Both the position numbers and the translations under genes were made by a program. The notes beneath the pieces are model-generated. The model was not told the DNA's origin and did no database searches. It was given only the letters and a program-made list of their open reading frames with translations. DNA of 64,000 bases from Triangularia verruculosa (taxonomy: Eukaryota; Ascomycota; Sordariomycetes; Sordariales; Podosporaceae), in NCBI GenBank assembly GCA_033296885.1, contig MU863877.1, positions 496,001-560,000 on the forward strand, given 5' to 3'. Positions 43,801-56,145 of this stretch are shown piece by piece (within the stretch, counting starts at the first letter, position 1; each line of letters begins with the position of its first letter).

Positions 43801-46614
43801 AGACCTTCCATGGTAGGGGGGAGGGGGGTGTGCATTCTTTGACACTGACAGCACCACCACTTGTGAGAACAAGCAACGAAGCGGGAATGCCCAGGGTGCC
43901 AGGAGCCAGTTGCTTGTTTTGCTCTGCAAAAATGATTGATGCCGCTGCTACTCCCATCCAACGCTGTCACTGCAGCGTCTGGCAGCGGTCCGCGGCAGAC
44001 ATTCCAGGCTTCTTCTTGATCGCCCTCCGCGCCGGCTCAGAGGGTTCCAAGATCGGATCTTCCTCCATGGGGGTCGCTCCCGGCCGAATGCCACCCTTTT
44101 GCGCATGAACTACTGACAACCCTGGACGAGAGTACCACTTCTGGCTCTTGATCCAAAGACGAACAAAGAACATGGTGAAAGCCGTCGCTCCGCTATAGCG
44201 ATAATTACTACACACCCCTCCCTCGGTCCCCACTAAGGTGTCTCTGCCTTGCCTACCTCGCCTGCCCTATCTATACTTGGCTTCGCTATAGCTGTCCATT
44301 GCCGTACCACATCAGCGTGGTACGCACTGCGTATCTGAGACGACGGGTATCGACAAGGCAGATGGGATCGGGGCTTTCTACCGAAGCTTGGTAGAAGCTG
44401 GCGAGGAAGAATTGGCCTTCTTCTTTCCGAAGAGCCAAATGCTGGAAACGGTGTTTCAGACTTTGGCAATGATCAAAGGATGAATTAGCCCGAAGCCCCT
44501 GGGGAGGCAGCATATCCATTTTTCCAAGTTAGCCTCTCTCCTCACCTAAGTCACTGGCAGTTGGTGTCTGGCGTGCTGCTGCAGGTGGTTGCACGGTCGG
44601 TACCTTCCTTGTCCGGCTGCTTCTCACTGTGACTCCGAGTGCCGTCGTTCCTGGCCCATCTGCAGAATAAAGAGAGGTTTCAACGACATATGTGCTCCTG
44701 CCCTTCCTTTAACTGATAAGATAGTCTTTGCCCGGTCTCGCCACCCCTTCCCTTTCCCCCATGTCCACGAGTCCCACGTCTCCAGAACTTTGTCTCCAAT
44801 ATAAACGACGACTTCCCTGAACCAACCTCGGCTACCGTTCCCACAACCTTTGAGACCTTCCTCGACACTTGATACTTGGCTCGCCCGTTCCGCACTCGGC
44901 TGCCATCCGGAGCCAACCATCTGCTCGAAAGAAAAAAAAAAGAATTAACCCATGGCCCGTCCCTAGCCTGCAAGACAAGCCTGTCACTGCCGGCTGCCCA
45001 TCAACATCAAGTCGATACTGGCTGCTGCCGCGCCATTTGTTATCAACAGACGCCCAAAAAACCACTTGGTCCTCGCACGCTCAAGGGGCTGGGATCTGCC
45101 AGCTGAATGGCCAAGATAGGACCACTGGTGGTGCCTATCCTGCAATCCGGCAATAGCATCAAGCCAAACGATCATCCCTTGGTTCACCACTGCGAGCACG
45201 CCCTTTGGCCCAACATCAGGAACGACTTGCTCCATTCCTGAAAAAAAAAAAAGAAAAAAAAAGGGCCAGCAAGTGCTTAGCGGATTCCCTTAATTAGACA
45301 GGGCCTGGAGTGATCACTCGCCCTGTGCGGCTCATCATAGGCGCTGTCACTGCACTTCCTCTTTTCCCCACGCCCACCCACCAAGACAAAAGGCTGCCCC
45401 CTCTCCCACCAGGAGCACGTCACAGCCTACATGCCACTTGGAAGCCTCTAACCTCGTCCATACCATACTTCACACGCCTCTCGCGCCCGACGGTCCCGAT
45501 CTTGAAATCATCGTCGCCGTCGACTGCACTCAGCAGCCAGAGCTGCCGGAACGTCGCACAGGAGCTTCCAAAAACAGCAACTGCGGGATTCCCTGCCCTG
45601 GCCACACTCAACCATACAATAGTACCTCGACCAGGTACAAAATTTTGGGGTGTGAGCCGTGTCTTCGACGCGGCCTACCAAACTCGCCTTGGGCATCCGC
45701 TTCCATTCCAACCAAACTCTCGCCCTGTTTCGTTCGTGCACTGCAGGAATCTCTCCAGACACTGCAGCCAGCTGCGGACTTCCACTGGAAACCTCCTTCT
45801 TACGCCCCCTCCCCCTTCTACCCCCCGGACACCCACCTACGACGCGCGCATCTACCCTCACATCCACCTCTACCACCTTCACAACCGCACAAGACCTGCT
45901 AGTTACCCATTGTTCCTCCTACTTCCTGCAGCGCGCTTCCCGCAGGCATACTCGGCAACTGCATATAGCCCGAGCTTTGCTTTGCCGTGCCAACCCTTGC
46001 AGGAATAAAAGAACGGAACAGTTGCTGTACCTGTTGACGCAGCCGCTGCCTGACAGCTTCCAGGACGGATCAAGACCACCACTCAGACCTGGAAGGGGTG
46101 TATTTTAATCGCCAGTCACATTGCTTGGTTTTCCTTCGCCCCAGGCGCTGCGGACCACAAGATCATCATCTCCATTGGCCCGCATGCTACTCGCTACCTG
46201 TCAACTGTCCCGTTTTTATCTCCATCGCCGCCAAACGCCGTGTTCTTCTCTTCCTCTGGTTCGCCGTCATATCTGAACCAAGGGAGCCCACCACTTGCCT
46301 TTCCGTCCCCGGACCGCAAACCAAGACCTTGTAGTTCGGCAGCACCTTCGAGACCACAACCAGCCAAATCAAAAGCTTAGACTATGCCATAAGAGCCCCT
46401 TGGAACCCAAACCAGCACAGGTTGTTGTTTAATAAGGGTCGCTCGCCATAATTGCAATAATCTGGCATCTGGAACCTTGGTCGACTACAGGTTGCGGACC
46501 CGCAAGTAATAATTCATTACCCGCTTGCCACCCTTTGTCTTGTCCGGCGCTCAGGACGCACCCCGGTATCTCTCTGGCCCTTTCAGGCACGAACCAGAGC
46601 AGCAGCCGTCGTAC
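40883..46614. other. Long gene-poor region and upstream leader of the Zn2Cys6 gene
   Basis: About 5.7 kb. Frames of 199 codons (minus, 42673-43272) and 232 codons (plus, 45310-46008) lack an ATG at their 5' end and encode no recognisable protein. From about 44560 to 46600 the plus strand is pyrimidine-rich, which fits a long 5' leader or promoter of the regulator gene downstream. Confidence 0.5.
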
Positions 46615-48117
46615 ATGGCAGTAGTTGCTCCGCCACCCCTGTTAAATTCAAAGTTGGACCTCTGGGACTCAAGCGACTCCGCTATATATCCTGCCGTACC
46701 ACCATCAGCGCCCATGACAGACATAATGTCATACCAATATCCGCCGCCGCCTCAGAACGGCGCTGAGATGGACATACCGCCATCGGGATACTATCCCAAC
46801 TATTCGGTTTCCTCACATACCTCATCAGGAATGGACTCGGGTATCCCATCCAGAGAACGTTCAGACTCCATGAAGGCCAAAAGGTCACTATCGACGCCGG
46901 TCGTCGGGCCGTCCCCATCACAGGCCCCGGCACCCCAACCACCCACCTCGCAGCAGTCGACAGCTCAGGGCCAAGACCCGCTTGGGCTGGCAGGAGAGAA
47001 GAGAAGGAATAAGCTTGGATATCATCGGACATCGGTAGCATGTGGTAAGTTTCCCACTTGGAGTTTGTGAACCACCACACGCACACGCGTAGGTTTCATG
47101 CTAAAGAGTCACAATCAAGGTCACTGCCGCCGGCGGAAGATTAGGTGTATACCTTCGCCAAACGACGTGTCGGGCCGATGCATGAACTGCATTCGACTCA
47201 AAAAGGATTGCAGCTTCTACCCAGTAGATCAGCAACCACCCCCGGATACGAGACAAAAATCGGCTTCGAGATCGTCCGTTGGGCCCAAAATCACATCTGC
47301 CTCTTCTTCGCCAGCTATGCAAAGTGGAATGCCTTCCGATATGCATGGACAGCAGCCCTATCCCCCTCAGCTGACGATGCCATCTATGCCCCCACCCATG
47401 AAGCCAACTGGTTCTGAAACCTACACCCCTGATTCCAAGGGTAAGAACAATCCTCAAAATTCAACCATAGAACAACTTGCTGAAAATACCAAAGTCCCTC
47501 CGAGTGCATCGAGTCGAGTGTACGATTATGCGCAGTCGGGAATCACAAACTGGATGGCTGATACCAGCCCGAGCTCATCCAAACCGAGCGACTTGAACAC
47601 CAGTTGGCGATCTTATCCGGCCGAATCGCCCATTACACCCGCTTTTTCCCCATACACACCACACGCACCGCCTCCATCCGCAACCTGGTCGACACCTGTA
47701 GGCTCCGAATCCTCTGCCCGTGACGATCTTGCATGGTCGACATATCCCGCGCCGCCTCCTCGATCCCTGTCCTTCGGCGCCGAGAGTGTGTCGAGTCAGA
47801 GCCAGTATCCAGCGATTTCACAGGTCAGCAACCACTCAAGCCGCGAATACAATCGCAAGGCCAGCACCATGTCGACCGACATGTATCCCGCCCCTATCTC
47901 AACCGCGATTCCTGGAGTCGACGCAGCTTCTGGTAGCACACCCTCGCACGGTCTGGCACTCTCTGCTGGAGCCGCGCCACCATCGACCTATGGGACCTGG
48001 CAGCAATCATATTCGTACTCCAAGCCTAATGATGGCTATGGAGGGGCGTGGGGCTACCAAGAGTCCGGGCATCCAGGAGACCAGCATTCGACGGAACACG
48101 GCTACTATGAGAGATAA
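46615..48117 (+). CDS. Zn(II)2Cys6 transcription factor
   Basis: Fungal binuclear zinc-cluster DNA-binding protein. Exons 46615-47044 and 47120-48117 (75-nt GTAAGT intron, phase 1) give 475 aa. The splice falls inside the zinc cluster and rebuilds SVACGHCRRRKIRC, followed by GRCMNCIRLKKDCSF: six cysteines in the normal spacing, at about residues 142-175. The N-terminal ~140 residues are Pro/Ser/Tyr-rich (QYPPPPQNG, PNYSVSSHTSSG), with a basic EKRRNKLGYHRT just before the cluster. The rest is Ser/Pro/Tyr/Gln-rich and disordered. No fungal-TF middle homology region is seen. The chosen ATG is the first in the frame; an upstream exon could join at the CTCAG ending at 46554 in phase 0. The long pyrimidine-rich upstream region suggests translational or complex control. 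Confidence 0.88.
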
Positions 48118-50787
48118 TAAAGGCGACTCTCGTCATGCCGTGTAGCTTCACCCTTCGTACCCAGATTGTCGATTGATGAAAATGGAAGTTGTGTAAGATT
48201 GAGCGAGCCTCAACTGTGACTGAATCTTGCAAGGTTCTTGATTTCGACGACTGACTGGACCTTGAGGATTGCACCTGGTTTTATCGTCAAAGGGGATTAC
48301 CCTGCTCCTGAGCATCTTCAACACTCTTAATGTCGGCGGGGTTTTGAGTCGGTCAGTGCGGATTTTGGGGCTTCCAAACTGGTCGTGTCGTGCGTGATGC
48401 AAGTTGATCAATCGGGAAGTCGAGCCTGAGCGCAAACCTTGTTCAAAAGCCAAATCGGGGGATTTGCGACACACGACACACCACATGAGACCTCGTGTGC
48501 ACCCATGATTCTGATTCCAGTTCCTCTCGGTGTACATTCTACAGGGACAACTCATCAGCATCACACGAAAAAGCCGATGGCTTGCTCTCCGTACGAACAA
48601 ACGCAATGTGACTGGCGCCCAATATGCGAACCGAGCGCCATTGTCCACCACAGTCCAGTTTCGAACCCCACCAAAAAGGAGCAAGACAGGGCGCAGTTTT
48701 TATCTTCTCAGAAAAACGGAATTGTCGATACCAAGTTTTCCCCAGACGATTGACTGGAAAGGCAAGGAGGTTTTATAAACACTTATTTATCAGGCTCGGA
48801 CCACTTTGGCTACAATTTCCAGCAACGGACCCACGCTCACGTATCCCTTCTACGATTCTCACTTCCGGCAGCGCGGTGTGATGGGAAAACAAAATAATCA
48901 ACAGGCCGTGTCGTGAAGCGAACGGCATGAAAAGTAAGCCGGACGGAAAACGGACGGGACGGGACGGGACGGGAGACTGGCGGGAGTGCCCACACCTTCA
49001 TCTACCCGGCGAGGACAGTTGTGAGCCGACTGGTGACCCCACGGCAAACAAGCCACACACCAGTTCGGCGCAATGGCCCAAGGTGGAAGGACGTTACACG
49101 AGACGATAGACGCCACGCTCTAACCGTGGGGGATACAGGTGACTTGTCGACGACAACATTGGTTGCGCCAACAACATGGTGATTAGAATTCGGAAACAGG
49201 AACGGGTGGTCAAATCGCATCTTGGAGGGCATTGGGAGAGGTTGTGGAAAAAAGGATACACTAGGCATCACGGTCATGGTTTTTTTGTTTTCAATTCACT
49301 TCACTATTCCCAGCTTTGTTGGCTTTCTTGTTGTTCATTTTTGTTGTTGTTCTTTTATGAATCCCATACGGCGACGTTGATCTGTCTGACAGAATACTTG
49401 CGGCATAACACGATGATGGGATGGCTCTTTGAAACGGGAAAAAGAAAAAGAATGGTTTAGGTTTTATTTTGTGTGTTATTTTTTCTTCTATACTTATATA
49501 TATACATATATTATATTCCTTTTCTGCTGGTTTTCTCACGTTTGTTGGTTCTCGCTCTTATTGCATCTTCATTTTTTTTTGATTGAGATTGAGGTTTTTT
49601 GTATTTTATTGATGCTTTTCTCTTTTCTGCATATCAACGTACCCTATTGAGGTCTGGCGTGGGCAAGAGATGGGAGAGACGATCAAAACAAGCAACATGT
49701 TTTGTGTGTTTGAGTGTGGGTGTATATAGAGACATGCCACTTTTAAAAAGGGGATGGGGAAGGTGGTGGGGGGGATAAAATTAGTTTTATACCATGACAA
49801 TATGTATTCTTGTGTTCTCGTCGCGTCATTTTATCACCGGAAATGTTTTATTATGTCTAAAGCACTCTGTACGAGTTTCATGGCTACACATATCTCAGCG
49901 TTTTCAGCCGCTATTGGAGAGAAGTTTAACCCAGGTTCATCAACAAAGTACCTAACTCATTTACCTTACGGCCGCCCCTTTTTTACAGCCTCTAACAAAA
50001 ACACGAGGTCAAACTCAAATGTCAACATCTAAATGGTGTATTTTTGTTTGACTAGGCAATTACTCCACCGGACTCGAAGTACATTGTGTTTCTTTCCAAA
50101 AAAAGAAACATATCCAAGGTTCAGGGGGGCAAAGTATGTACCTAGAAAGTGACTTGGATTCATTGCGCCAATCGTCACAGCCGACGACAGATTGAGGGGG
50201 GCGAGATTAGGATAGGTAGATACTTATGATACACGGGTGGTTACATAGCTAGGTAGGTAGCGAGGGAGTAGGGTTTTGGGAAGGGTATTCTTTCATTGCA
50301 TATGTATGAAGTAAAGCGGATATATCATTTTTTGCTCGGAGAGGAGGATGGAAATGCACACGCCGTTGTAATCCAAGAAGGTGATTCCCGTGGGAAAGGG
50401 TCTATATGTAATGTGTGTTTTGTACCAAATGTGCAGTAGTGCATATTGAATGGAGAGGTCCTAACGGGTCAGGTGAGTTAAGGCTCGAGGCCAAGGTTTC
50501 ATTGTTGGTAATGGTGTAATGTATACAGGTGCTAGTAGACCACCAGCGAGTGCGAGAGTACCTGTGATAAGTACAGTAATTCAATATGTCCACTTATATG
50601 GCGCAGCGTTCATAAATATCGTAGCCTTGTAAGGATATGCCTGCTCGCTCAACATTCACTGTCACTTCAGCAGCAAGCAGATACGTTTGAGGTCACTATC
50701 ACACCGGTGTGTGTTATTGCAGAGACCTACTACCATCAAACTGCCAAAGGTATCAGTGATATCGAACTCGAAAACACAAGCCCGATA
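48118..50787. other. Intergenic, no supported gene
   Basis: About 2.7 kb downstream of the regulator. It contains very AT-rich DNA at about 49260-49650 and scattered short frames only; an AGCTAGGTAGGTAG motif lies near 50249. Confidence 0.55.
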
Positions 50788-51639
50788 TCACCCACCCCAC
50801 AACCCCCGTCCTTCAAACTCCGTGTGCCCACTAGGATTCCCCAGACCCCGCGAACTTTTAGCGTCCGTGAGCCCTGCCGTGGACCCCACACTTAGCCCCG
50901 GCCGCCCGCTCGCTTCCCCCGCAAAATCCACTTTTCCGCCTGCCGCCATCATCCCGTCCGTGTAACGGCGCGGCTGGGCGAGGGCGTGTAAGTCCCGTCC
51001 ACGGGTCGTGTTCAGTTGGTCTTCCATCGTGCCGTGTCTGTCTTCCTCCTGTTGCTGCCGCATTTGTATTTCTTTTTGCCAATCCACCTGTTCGTCATGG
51101 CATGCCGTTGGCCGCCTCTGCCCTGAAACCGAAACGTTCTTGTACCTTTCTGACCCCAACTTTGGGACGGAACAGCATGTTGATAGGCCATTCGTGGGAA
51201 GTAATGCTGTTGCTAAGAACGGACTCCAACACGTGCCGTAAACCGAAATATAAAACCGGTGAAGATATAGTGCTGTTCTGTCGACATGCCAGTTGTTTGT
51301 ATCGATGCATACTGTAGGGACGTTCAGTCGGTCAGAATGTAGCAGTGCATCCCCCCAAGGCACCCAAAAGCAGCAGCAGTTCATGCCGGCAAGCCATTCT
51401 TCCGGTCTGTCGTGGTAGTCGAGGGCGCTTCGAGCCGAGTGCACGGCTGTTTGCATGCAACCTCCAATGTACTCCGTCATCGATCGATGGACCCTGAACC
51501 ATGTCATGGTCTCAGTCTGACAGCTTTTGTCACCTCGACGGTCTACCAAACTTCCCAACGACAACAGCAGCCCCCAAATATGCCGTATTTGGGTTGACCG
51601 GAGAGACAAAGAGGCATCATCCTGATTATAGATGTCCAT
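50788..51639 (-). CDS. Orphan open frame, 283 codons from ATG
   Basis: An uninterrupted frame starting MDIYNQDDASLSL and ending RGLWGG. It opens 14 codons earlier at a GTG that would overlap the end of the DUF202 gene. The length is more than expected by chance in this DNA. The composition, however, is unusual for protein: Cys, Trp and His clusters (NCCCFWVPWGDALLHS), many Arg/Gln (QMRQQQEEDRH) and a Gly/Arg-rich end. No signal peptide, membrane helix or domain is evident. It could be a real orphan gene, or part of the DUF202 3' UTR that happens to be open. Confidence 0.25.
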   Translation of the reverse strand: MDIYNQDDASLSLRSTQIRHIWGLLLSLGSLVDRRGDKSCQTETMTWFRVHRSMTEYIGGCMQTAVHSARSALDYHDRPEEWLAGMNCCCFWVPWGDALLHSDRLNVPTVCIDTNNWHVDRTALYLHRFYISVYGTCWSPFLATALLPTNGLSTCCSVPKLGSERYKNVSVSGQRRPTACHDEQVDWQKEIQMRQQQEEDRHGTMEDQLNTTRGRDLHALAQPRRYTDGMMAAGGKVDFAGEASGRPGLSVGSTAGLTDAKSSRGLGNPSGHTEFEGRGLWGG

Positions 51640-51662
51640 TTTCAGAAGGGAGGTTGGAGTGA

Positions 51663-52797
51663 TCAACCTGTGAGCTTCCACAACAATACCATCAACGCAA
51701 CGTAGGACATGAAGCTCAACAAAACAAGCAACGCCACGCTGTTGCCGCTTGTCCGAAATTTCTTCCTGACCACGAGGGTCCTTCTTCGCCCCTGGGTGCT
51801 AAGAGCTGTTGGTGCTGGCGGCTCGTTTTCCTCGCTGCTGCTACTTTCGTCTTCGCTCTCAATAGTGTCAAAGAACTGGCGGTTACCCTCGTACCGCCGG
51901 TAGATGGCAACTAGCATGATAGCCGTACCGTAGCAGGCGAATAAGGCTCCGATGGGGTAGAACTCCGAAGTGAAAATCTTGAGGATGACTAGTGCGAACG
52001 AGAACTGTGATAGAGCCGTGCGCATATAGGCACCCTCGAAAGTTCGCTGAGCAGCGCGGATTTCCACCAGCCTGTTCAAGTAAGGTGTGTGAGCATAGTG
52101 TAGGATATGTGCATATCCACGGCAGAACTGCAGGTGAGCGTCCGAGATACGATCTAGATGAGGCAACTAGCCTGCGGCCTCACACCCGGCCATGTTTCTT
52201 CGCAGACCAGAAGGGATCACAACCACCTTGATCTGTCGACGGATGGCCTAGAGCAGGCGAGGCCGTTCGGGCCCGCTACACACTCCCCCCCGCCAAAATG
52301 CCCCGTGCCGCCTACCAGCAGTTTGCTGTACGAGATGATTCCGCAAGTGCGGGGAGCGGCAAAGAGAGGCGGCAGACCCAAGCATGCTGGCGGCGTGCAT
52401 ATCACTGACAGGTGCCCTCCAAGAAGGACCGATACTCAATACCAAGATAGAAAAGCGGCAGGAAAAGGGGGGAAGCTGGATTGAAACAGAAAACAATATG
52501 ATGACGAATCAGGGGCAGATGAGGCGTCCAAGGTAAGAAGGTGTGCAAACAATTGGAAGAAATGAGAAAAGGGGCTTGAATGGTTGGTTGCACAAGACCG
52601 GCACTTCGGGACGAGATTGCGAAAGATGAGATCAAGACTCACTCTTGACTCGTCAGCACGACTGATCGTGCGCGGTGAAGTCGCAGATGCAGTCGGTCTT
52701 GGGGGTAAGGATGGAGGGCCTATACATAGCAGGCGTCAGTTATTGGTGCTATTCAGGGAGTGACGAGCGCGAAACGCACCTCGAGCATGGACGCCAT
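51663..52797 (-). CDS. DUF202-domain integral membrane protein
   Basis: Small membrane protein of the DUF202 (YidH-like) group, of unknown molecular role. The certain part is the last exon, 52071-51663: EIRAAQRTFEGAYMRTALSQF, then a helix FALVILKIFTSEF, a helix IGALFACYGTAIMLVAIYRRYEGNRQFF, an acidic Ser/Glu loop (ESEDESSSSEENE), the RKKFRTSGN turn and a final helix SVALLVLLSFMSYVALMVLLW. Two upstream exons, 52797-52780 and 52719-52643, fit in phase (0 and 2) and give MASMLE plus a 26-residue basic stretch, for a total of 167 aa. The second intron would be 571 nt, long for this window, so further exons or another start remain possible. The DUF202 call is strong, the 5' end weak. Confidence 0.68.
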
Positions 52798-53984
52798 GCT
52801 GAGCGGCTTGTTGTGGTGGTGCTGACTGAGGAATTGATAAGGTGATTCATGAAGCCCGGCTTCGTTCGGTGCCGAGTCTATTCTCGTGAGACTAATTGTG
52901 ATAAGGTTAGTGATCAAGATGAAGTTATCGACAGCGGATGAGAAGAAGATGATAAGGTGAATTTATCAAGTTGTTTGTTGCAGGTTGCGTCCGGCAGTGG
53001 GGCTTGCGTAATTTTGGGAGGGGGTTGTGCTACGGTTAGCTTCAAACGCCCATAAGACCCTAACCCGGATCTTGGACCGTCAAACAACATTCAAGTAGAC
53101 CTTATACAAAGGAAAGATGCCGAGCATGGTGATGGTAGCTTTAAGGAGAAAATAAGAACAAATCGCCATGACTTGAATGTGAATTTAGTGTTTTCAACAC
53201 ACGGCGTCTGTCAACGTCTGCAGCGTACAGCAATGTCGTCATCGTCAACTGAAGCTTGGGCAGGGCTTGGCTGAGCTCTTCACGAGTGGGGTTGACCACT
53301 TTGACAAGTGAAGCGGGGGGAAGACTTTCCGTTGGCTTCATTGCCTGTCGAGAGCGGTCAGCAAGCCCCGATATCTGTTGCAACTCATAGAGAGAGTTCT
53401 AGAGATTGAAGAACCGTGAATGCTGTAAGATACTAGGTATTTGGAGCCAACTCTTCTTGCAAGTTTCTGAACACAGGACTCGACAGAACTTAAGCTCTCC
53501 CTTGAAGCAGTCTGTCAAATACAATGATTCAGAAACTATCCAATACAACATTTTTCGCCTGAATTAAGATATAGAACCTACAAATGCAAACCCTCAAATG
53601 TCGGAATTAACGTTGAGACACATCTCCTGAGATAATGAGACACTGTCCAATCATCTCACAGCATTTACACCAAAATCTCCAGCCAATCAACTCACACCAT
53701 TCTCTCATAGCACAGTTGTACGACCCCTGCTAGGTCTGGCCCGTGCTCGGTATCGATTGCAGGGATCTTGCAGCACAGTGGAGCAGCCTTGTCGATTGAA
53801 GCTTCGTGGCCGCTTCATTCGGAGCTCCAACAGCATAGCGCAGCGCATCATCACCAATTGACATTTCCCTCCGTCGACGCTTTCGACAACCACCGCCACC
53901 AAACCCGACAAGCCTCCTACCCACCCCATTCACTCTTTTTATCAACTACCCACGCTTCAGTTAGCTCCGGCTTAAACAAACACA
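52798..53984. other. Intergenic between divergent genes, no gene seen
   Basis: Upstream of both the DUF202 and OST2 genes. Short frames only. Confidence 0.6.
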
Positions 53985-54698
53985 ATGGCCCCAAAACGCA
54001 ACAACGCCAACCGCGGCGCCTCGCCAAACCCCAAGACAGCAACCACCACATCCGCCACCGTCCCCCTCCCTCCAAACCCGCCCCCTTCGGCCCCGATCCC
54101 CGGTAGCAGGCCATCCTCGTCTCACTCTGCCGCCCACCCCAAGACCTCGGCCTCAGCTCCAGTTTCTCAGACCTGGGACAAGGTCGTTTCCAACTTGACC
54201 AGCCACTACCAGAAGTCGACACCTCAGCGGACGAAGCTCTTGGATGCGTTCATGGCGTTTCTGGTGCTTGTCGGAGTGCTGCAGTTTGTGTATTGTGTTG
54301 TAGCGGGGAATTATGTAGGTTCAGCCTCTCTGGAGACCCTCCTGGCGCATCACTCTCCCCAGAGATAACTATCCCGGTGGATAGCTCGGCCGGTTTCTGC
54401 GGGCCAGTAGAGGTATATCTTGGAAAACAATTGCTAACACACATTGACGGCAGCCCTTCAACGCTTTCCTGTCTGGCTTTGGTGCGACAGTAGGCCAGTT
54501 TGTCCTTACTGCTTCGCTCAGGATTCAGACTACCGAGGCGAATAAGAACGATTTCCCGGCGGTTTCTCCCGAGAGGTATGTATACTACATCTCTACGACA
54601 TCAAACAACAATGACTGACTCGTTGGGACAGGGCATTCGCCGATTACGTCGTCTGCAGTTTAATCCTGCATTTCTTCTGCGTAAACTTCATCAACTAA
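53985..54698 (+). CDS. OST2: Oligosaccharyltransferase subunit OST2 (DAD1)
   Basis: Small ER membrane subunit of the complex that transfers N-glycans to nascent proteins. Three exons: 53985-54314, 54454-54575 and 54632-54698; phases 0 and 2 match and give 172 aa. The first ~65 residues are a Pro/Ser/Thr-rich extension typical of filamentous fungi, absent from yeast Ost2 (about 130 aa). The DAD1 core follows: TPQRTKLLDAFMAFLVLVGVLQFVYC (first helix), PFNAFLSGFGATVGQFVLTASLRIQ with the conserved NAFLSGF...GQFVLT...LR block, and a closing FADYVVCSLILHFFCVNFIN helix. The first intron is 139 nt, the second 56 nt. All family landmarks are present. Confidence 0.93.
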
Positions 54699-55031
54699 AC
54701 GGGTGGTCGAGGGAAAAGGGGCAAGGCAAGACAAAAAACAAGCGAGCGCAAAATATTGGAAGCAAATTCTGGGATGGGGGTGCTGTGTGACTGCGAATGT
54801 GGTTATTGTTTTTCTACTTCTTCGAATGCTCTCTGTCTACCACATGGTGTACTTTTGTCCATTTTATTTCACCGCTAACGAGCGGTTTCTTATACCACAT
54901 TCCAACCTGTACAACAGTTACAAGAACAGAATATGAAGGCTAGACAGACCAAACGTACGCCAATGCGGACTTTTTTTGACGGACAAGCAAGGGCTGGTAT
55001 AAACTAAATACATTTTTTGAGACAAGTACTT
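54699..55031. other. Convergent 3' region of OST2 and GRASP
   Basis: About 330 bp of shared 3' flank with no gene seen. Confidence 0.6.
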
Positions 55032-56145
55032 TTACTCTCCTTCCTTTGGGGACGGCACACTGCCGTCCCTAGGCGGTCCCCCCATTGGTGGCCCTCCTTT
55101 TGGAGGTGGTGGTAACGGCGATGCGCCCCGGCTAGGTGCATTGTCCAGCTCTCTACTCTTCTTCTCCTGCTCTTGGAAGTAATCGTCCATGAGATTTGGG
55201 CCCGTGTGATGACCTCTTTCCTTCTTCTTGCCTCGCGGCGGCGCACTCCCCCCTGTTGTTGGCGGAGGACTGACTAGTTGAGCCGGGACAAGAAAATCTG
55301 CTGAGGAAGACGGAGGCGGAGGTGTGGCAGTGGAAGCAGGGACGAAAGGTGACGACGTCCTGGGGGTCGCGCCGAATTGTGGGATGCCACCACCACCTAC
55401 GCCCGACTCACTGCCGTCAAATAAAGTTTCTCCAGGAGCGTGAACTGGTTCATCCAGGGGTGCTGGAATGCGATGTAGAGCGCCATAGCCGAGAACGCAG
55501 CCAAGGGCTCCCTCTCCTCCCCAGTCGCGGGACGGCTGGATGGTGACTTCGCGGGTGACGTTGTATTCGTTGTTGTAGACGTAGAGTCTGAGAGGACGGC
55601 CGATATGGTCTTCTACCAGCTCTGAGAGTCCAGACTCGCCATGGAGGACACCTTCGGGGGTGCCGAGGATGTAATCGCTGAAAGGGAGGAGGCCGGCGGC
55701 GTCGGCGGGGGAGTTGGCGGGGACGTCGAGGACGTGCCAGATGTTGGAGACGATGGAGAGGGGTGTCCATTGGAGGGTCAGGCCGAGGGAGGCGGTGTCG
55801 GCGGGGACGGGGACGTGGAGGGCGCGTGTGCGCTGGCCTTTGGCGGACCAGAGGCCGAGCATGACGGAGGAGCCGGCGCAGTTGCGGACTTCCTGGGCGA
55901 AGAGGTTTGGGTCGGAGGATTCCTGAGGGAGCAGTGTTAGCTAAGGGAGAAGGGGTGAGAGGTAGGAGGGGAAGTACAATCATGCGCCCATTGATGCCGA
56001 CGACGTAGTCGAACCATGGCTCGATCGCAAGCTCGAGGTTGGTGTTGCGCAGGACTTGGAAGCCGAAGCCGCTGTGGGTTTCCCTAGTCTGAGGCGGCGC
56101 ATCGCCGTCGAGACGGGCTATGAATCGGTTTAGAGCGTTGAACAT
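55032..56145 (-). CDS. GRH1: GRASP-family protein (Golgi reassembly stacking; Grh1 homologue)
   Basis: Peripheral membrane protein of the early Golgi, ER exit sites and unconventional secretion. Exons 56145-55978 and 55922-55032, phase 0, give 352 aa. Two atypical PDZ domains form the GRASP region: the first contains GFGFQVLRNTNLELAIEPWFDYVVGINGRMI, and the second DTASLGLTLQWTPLS, HVLDVPANSPADAAGLLPFSDYILGTPEGVLHGE and LRLYVYNNEYNVTREVTI. The C-terminal ~130 residues are Pro/Ser/Gly-rich. The protein starts MFNALNRFIARL, an amphipathic helix rather than the Gly-2 myristoylation site of animal GRASPs, as in yeast Grh1. The 55-nt intron has a weak GTACTT donor, but phase and the domain's continuity support it. 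It is divergent from TGS1 across 317 bp. Confidence 0.92.

Noticed and set aside
45310..46008. 232-codon plus-strand frame before the zinc-cluster gene
   Set aside because: It starts at GTG, is Pro/Ser/His/Arg-rich with no recognisable segment, and lies in CT-rich leader-like DNA.
48955..48975. Short GGGAC tandem repeat (about four units)
   Set aside because: Too short to mean more than slippage.
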